A stretch of DNA of 6,306 bases from Oscillospiraceae bacterium. GTDB taxonomy: Bacteria; Bacillota_A; Clostridia; Oscillospirales; Oscillospiraceae. The stretch covers positions 1 through 6,306 of the forward strand of contig CADAPN010000111.1 of the NCBI GenBank assembly GCA_902789835.1. The letters run 5' to 3'. Numbering within the stretch: position 1 is the stretch's first letter; every line of letters begins with the position of its first letter. Positions 6,211-6,306 of this stretch are shown in pieces. Made by a program: the position numbers and the translations under genes. The notes below the pieces were generated by a model. It was not told the origin of the DNA. It searched no databases and saw nothing but the letters and a program-made list of their open reading frames with translations.

Positions 6211-6306
6211 ATCGAGTAGGAGGGGCTGAGTAAGCCCCGACCTCTCACACCACCGTGCGTACCGTTCGGTACACGGCGGTTCAACCGCATAAGTGCAGAG
6301 ACTCGT
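6211..6306 (-). mobile_element. 3' end of a group II intron, continuing beyond the window
   Basis: Read on the minus strand, the last 96 bases carry the pattern seen at the 3' end of bacterial group II introns, just after the reverse transcriptase/maturase gene: CTTATGCGGTTGAACC, a domain V hairpin (6280-6249), GTGTGAGAGG, a small domain VI hairpin GGGGCT-TACTC-AGCCCC (6238-6222), and the ending CCTACTCGAT at 6211, which fits the usual terminal A-pyrimidine. The catalytic triad in domain V appears to be CGC, which with the short domain VI points to class C. The rest of the intron and any maturase lie to the right, so its integrity cannot be judged. Sequence to the left of 6211 would be the 3' exon, which is non-coding here. 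Confidence 0.8.
6249..6280 (-). ncRNA. Group II intron domain V
   Basis: Minus-strand ACCGCCGTGTACC (6280-6268) pairs with GGTACGCACGGTGGT (6263-6249) across a GAAC loop. The 3' arm carries a two-base bulge in the middle of the stem, the diagnostic shape of domain V, the ribozyme's metal-binding core. The CGC of the lower stem would be the catalytic triad. All pairing needed for a working domain V is present. Confidence 0.78.

Overview
The window is bacterial DNA of moderately high G+C, most likely from a Bacillota (Firmicutes) species, probably a gut-type Clostridia or Erysipelotrichia relative. The evidence is an RNase Y gene, strong AAGGAGG-type ribosome binding sites, near-consensus sigma-A promoters and the protein styles. 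No finer placement is possible from sequence alone. It is mostly housekeeping and salvage metabolism, with a group II intron starting at the right edge. I found no defence island, CRISPR array, tRNA or rRNA.

Layout. (1) 2-1408 (+): RNase Y (rny), missing only its N-terminus, ending in a classic terminator. (2) 1443-1514: a diverged second copy of the rny 3' end, in the same frame, still spelling an RNase Y C-terminus with its own stop. It looks like the scar of a lost or replaced rny homologue. (3) 1515-1555: a bidirectional terminator between converging units. (4) 3511-1554 (-): nicotinate phosphoribosyltransferase (pncB) translationally coupled by an ATGA overlap to a GNAT acetyltransferase, driven by a near-perfect promoter (TTGCCA-17-TATAAT). 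(5) 3512-3747: a divergent intergenic region with promoters facing both ways. (6) 3748-5337 (+): a two-gene operon of a galactokinase-like GHMP kinase (TTG start) and a zinc-ribbon Nudix hydrolase resembling NudC, closed by a terminator. (7) 5442-6128 (+): an AqpZ-type aquaporin. (8) 6161-6198: a terminator hairpin. (9) 6211-6306 (-): the 3' end (domains V and VI) of a group II intron whose body lies beyond the window.

Possible functional links. PncB makes NaMN from nicotinate, and the NudC-like Nudix protein may cleave NAD(H) or a related dinucleotide, so NAD turnover may be a shared theme across the divergent promoter region; this is inference. The GHMP kinase is the oddest protein. It has the ATP-binding motifs of galactokinases, but the catalytic-base Asp of the CGxMDQ motif reads as Ser, and the sugar-binding signature is altered. 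Its substrate and even its kinase activity are therefore open.
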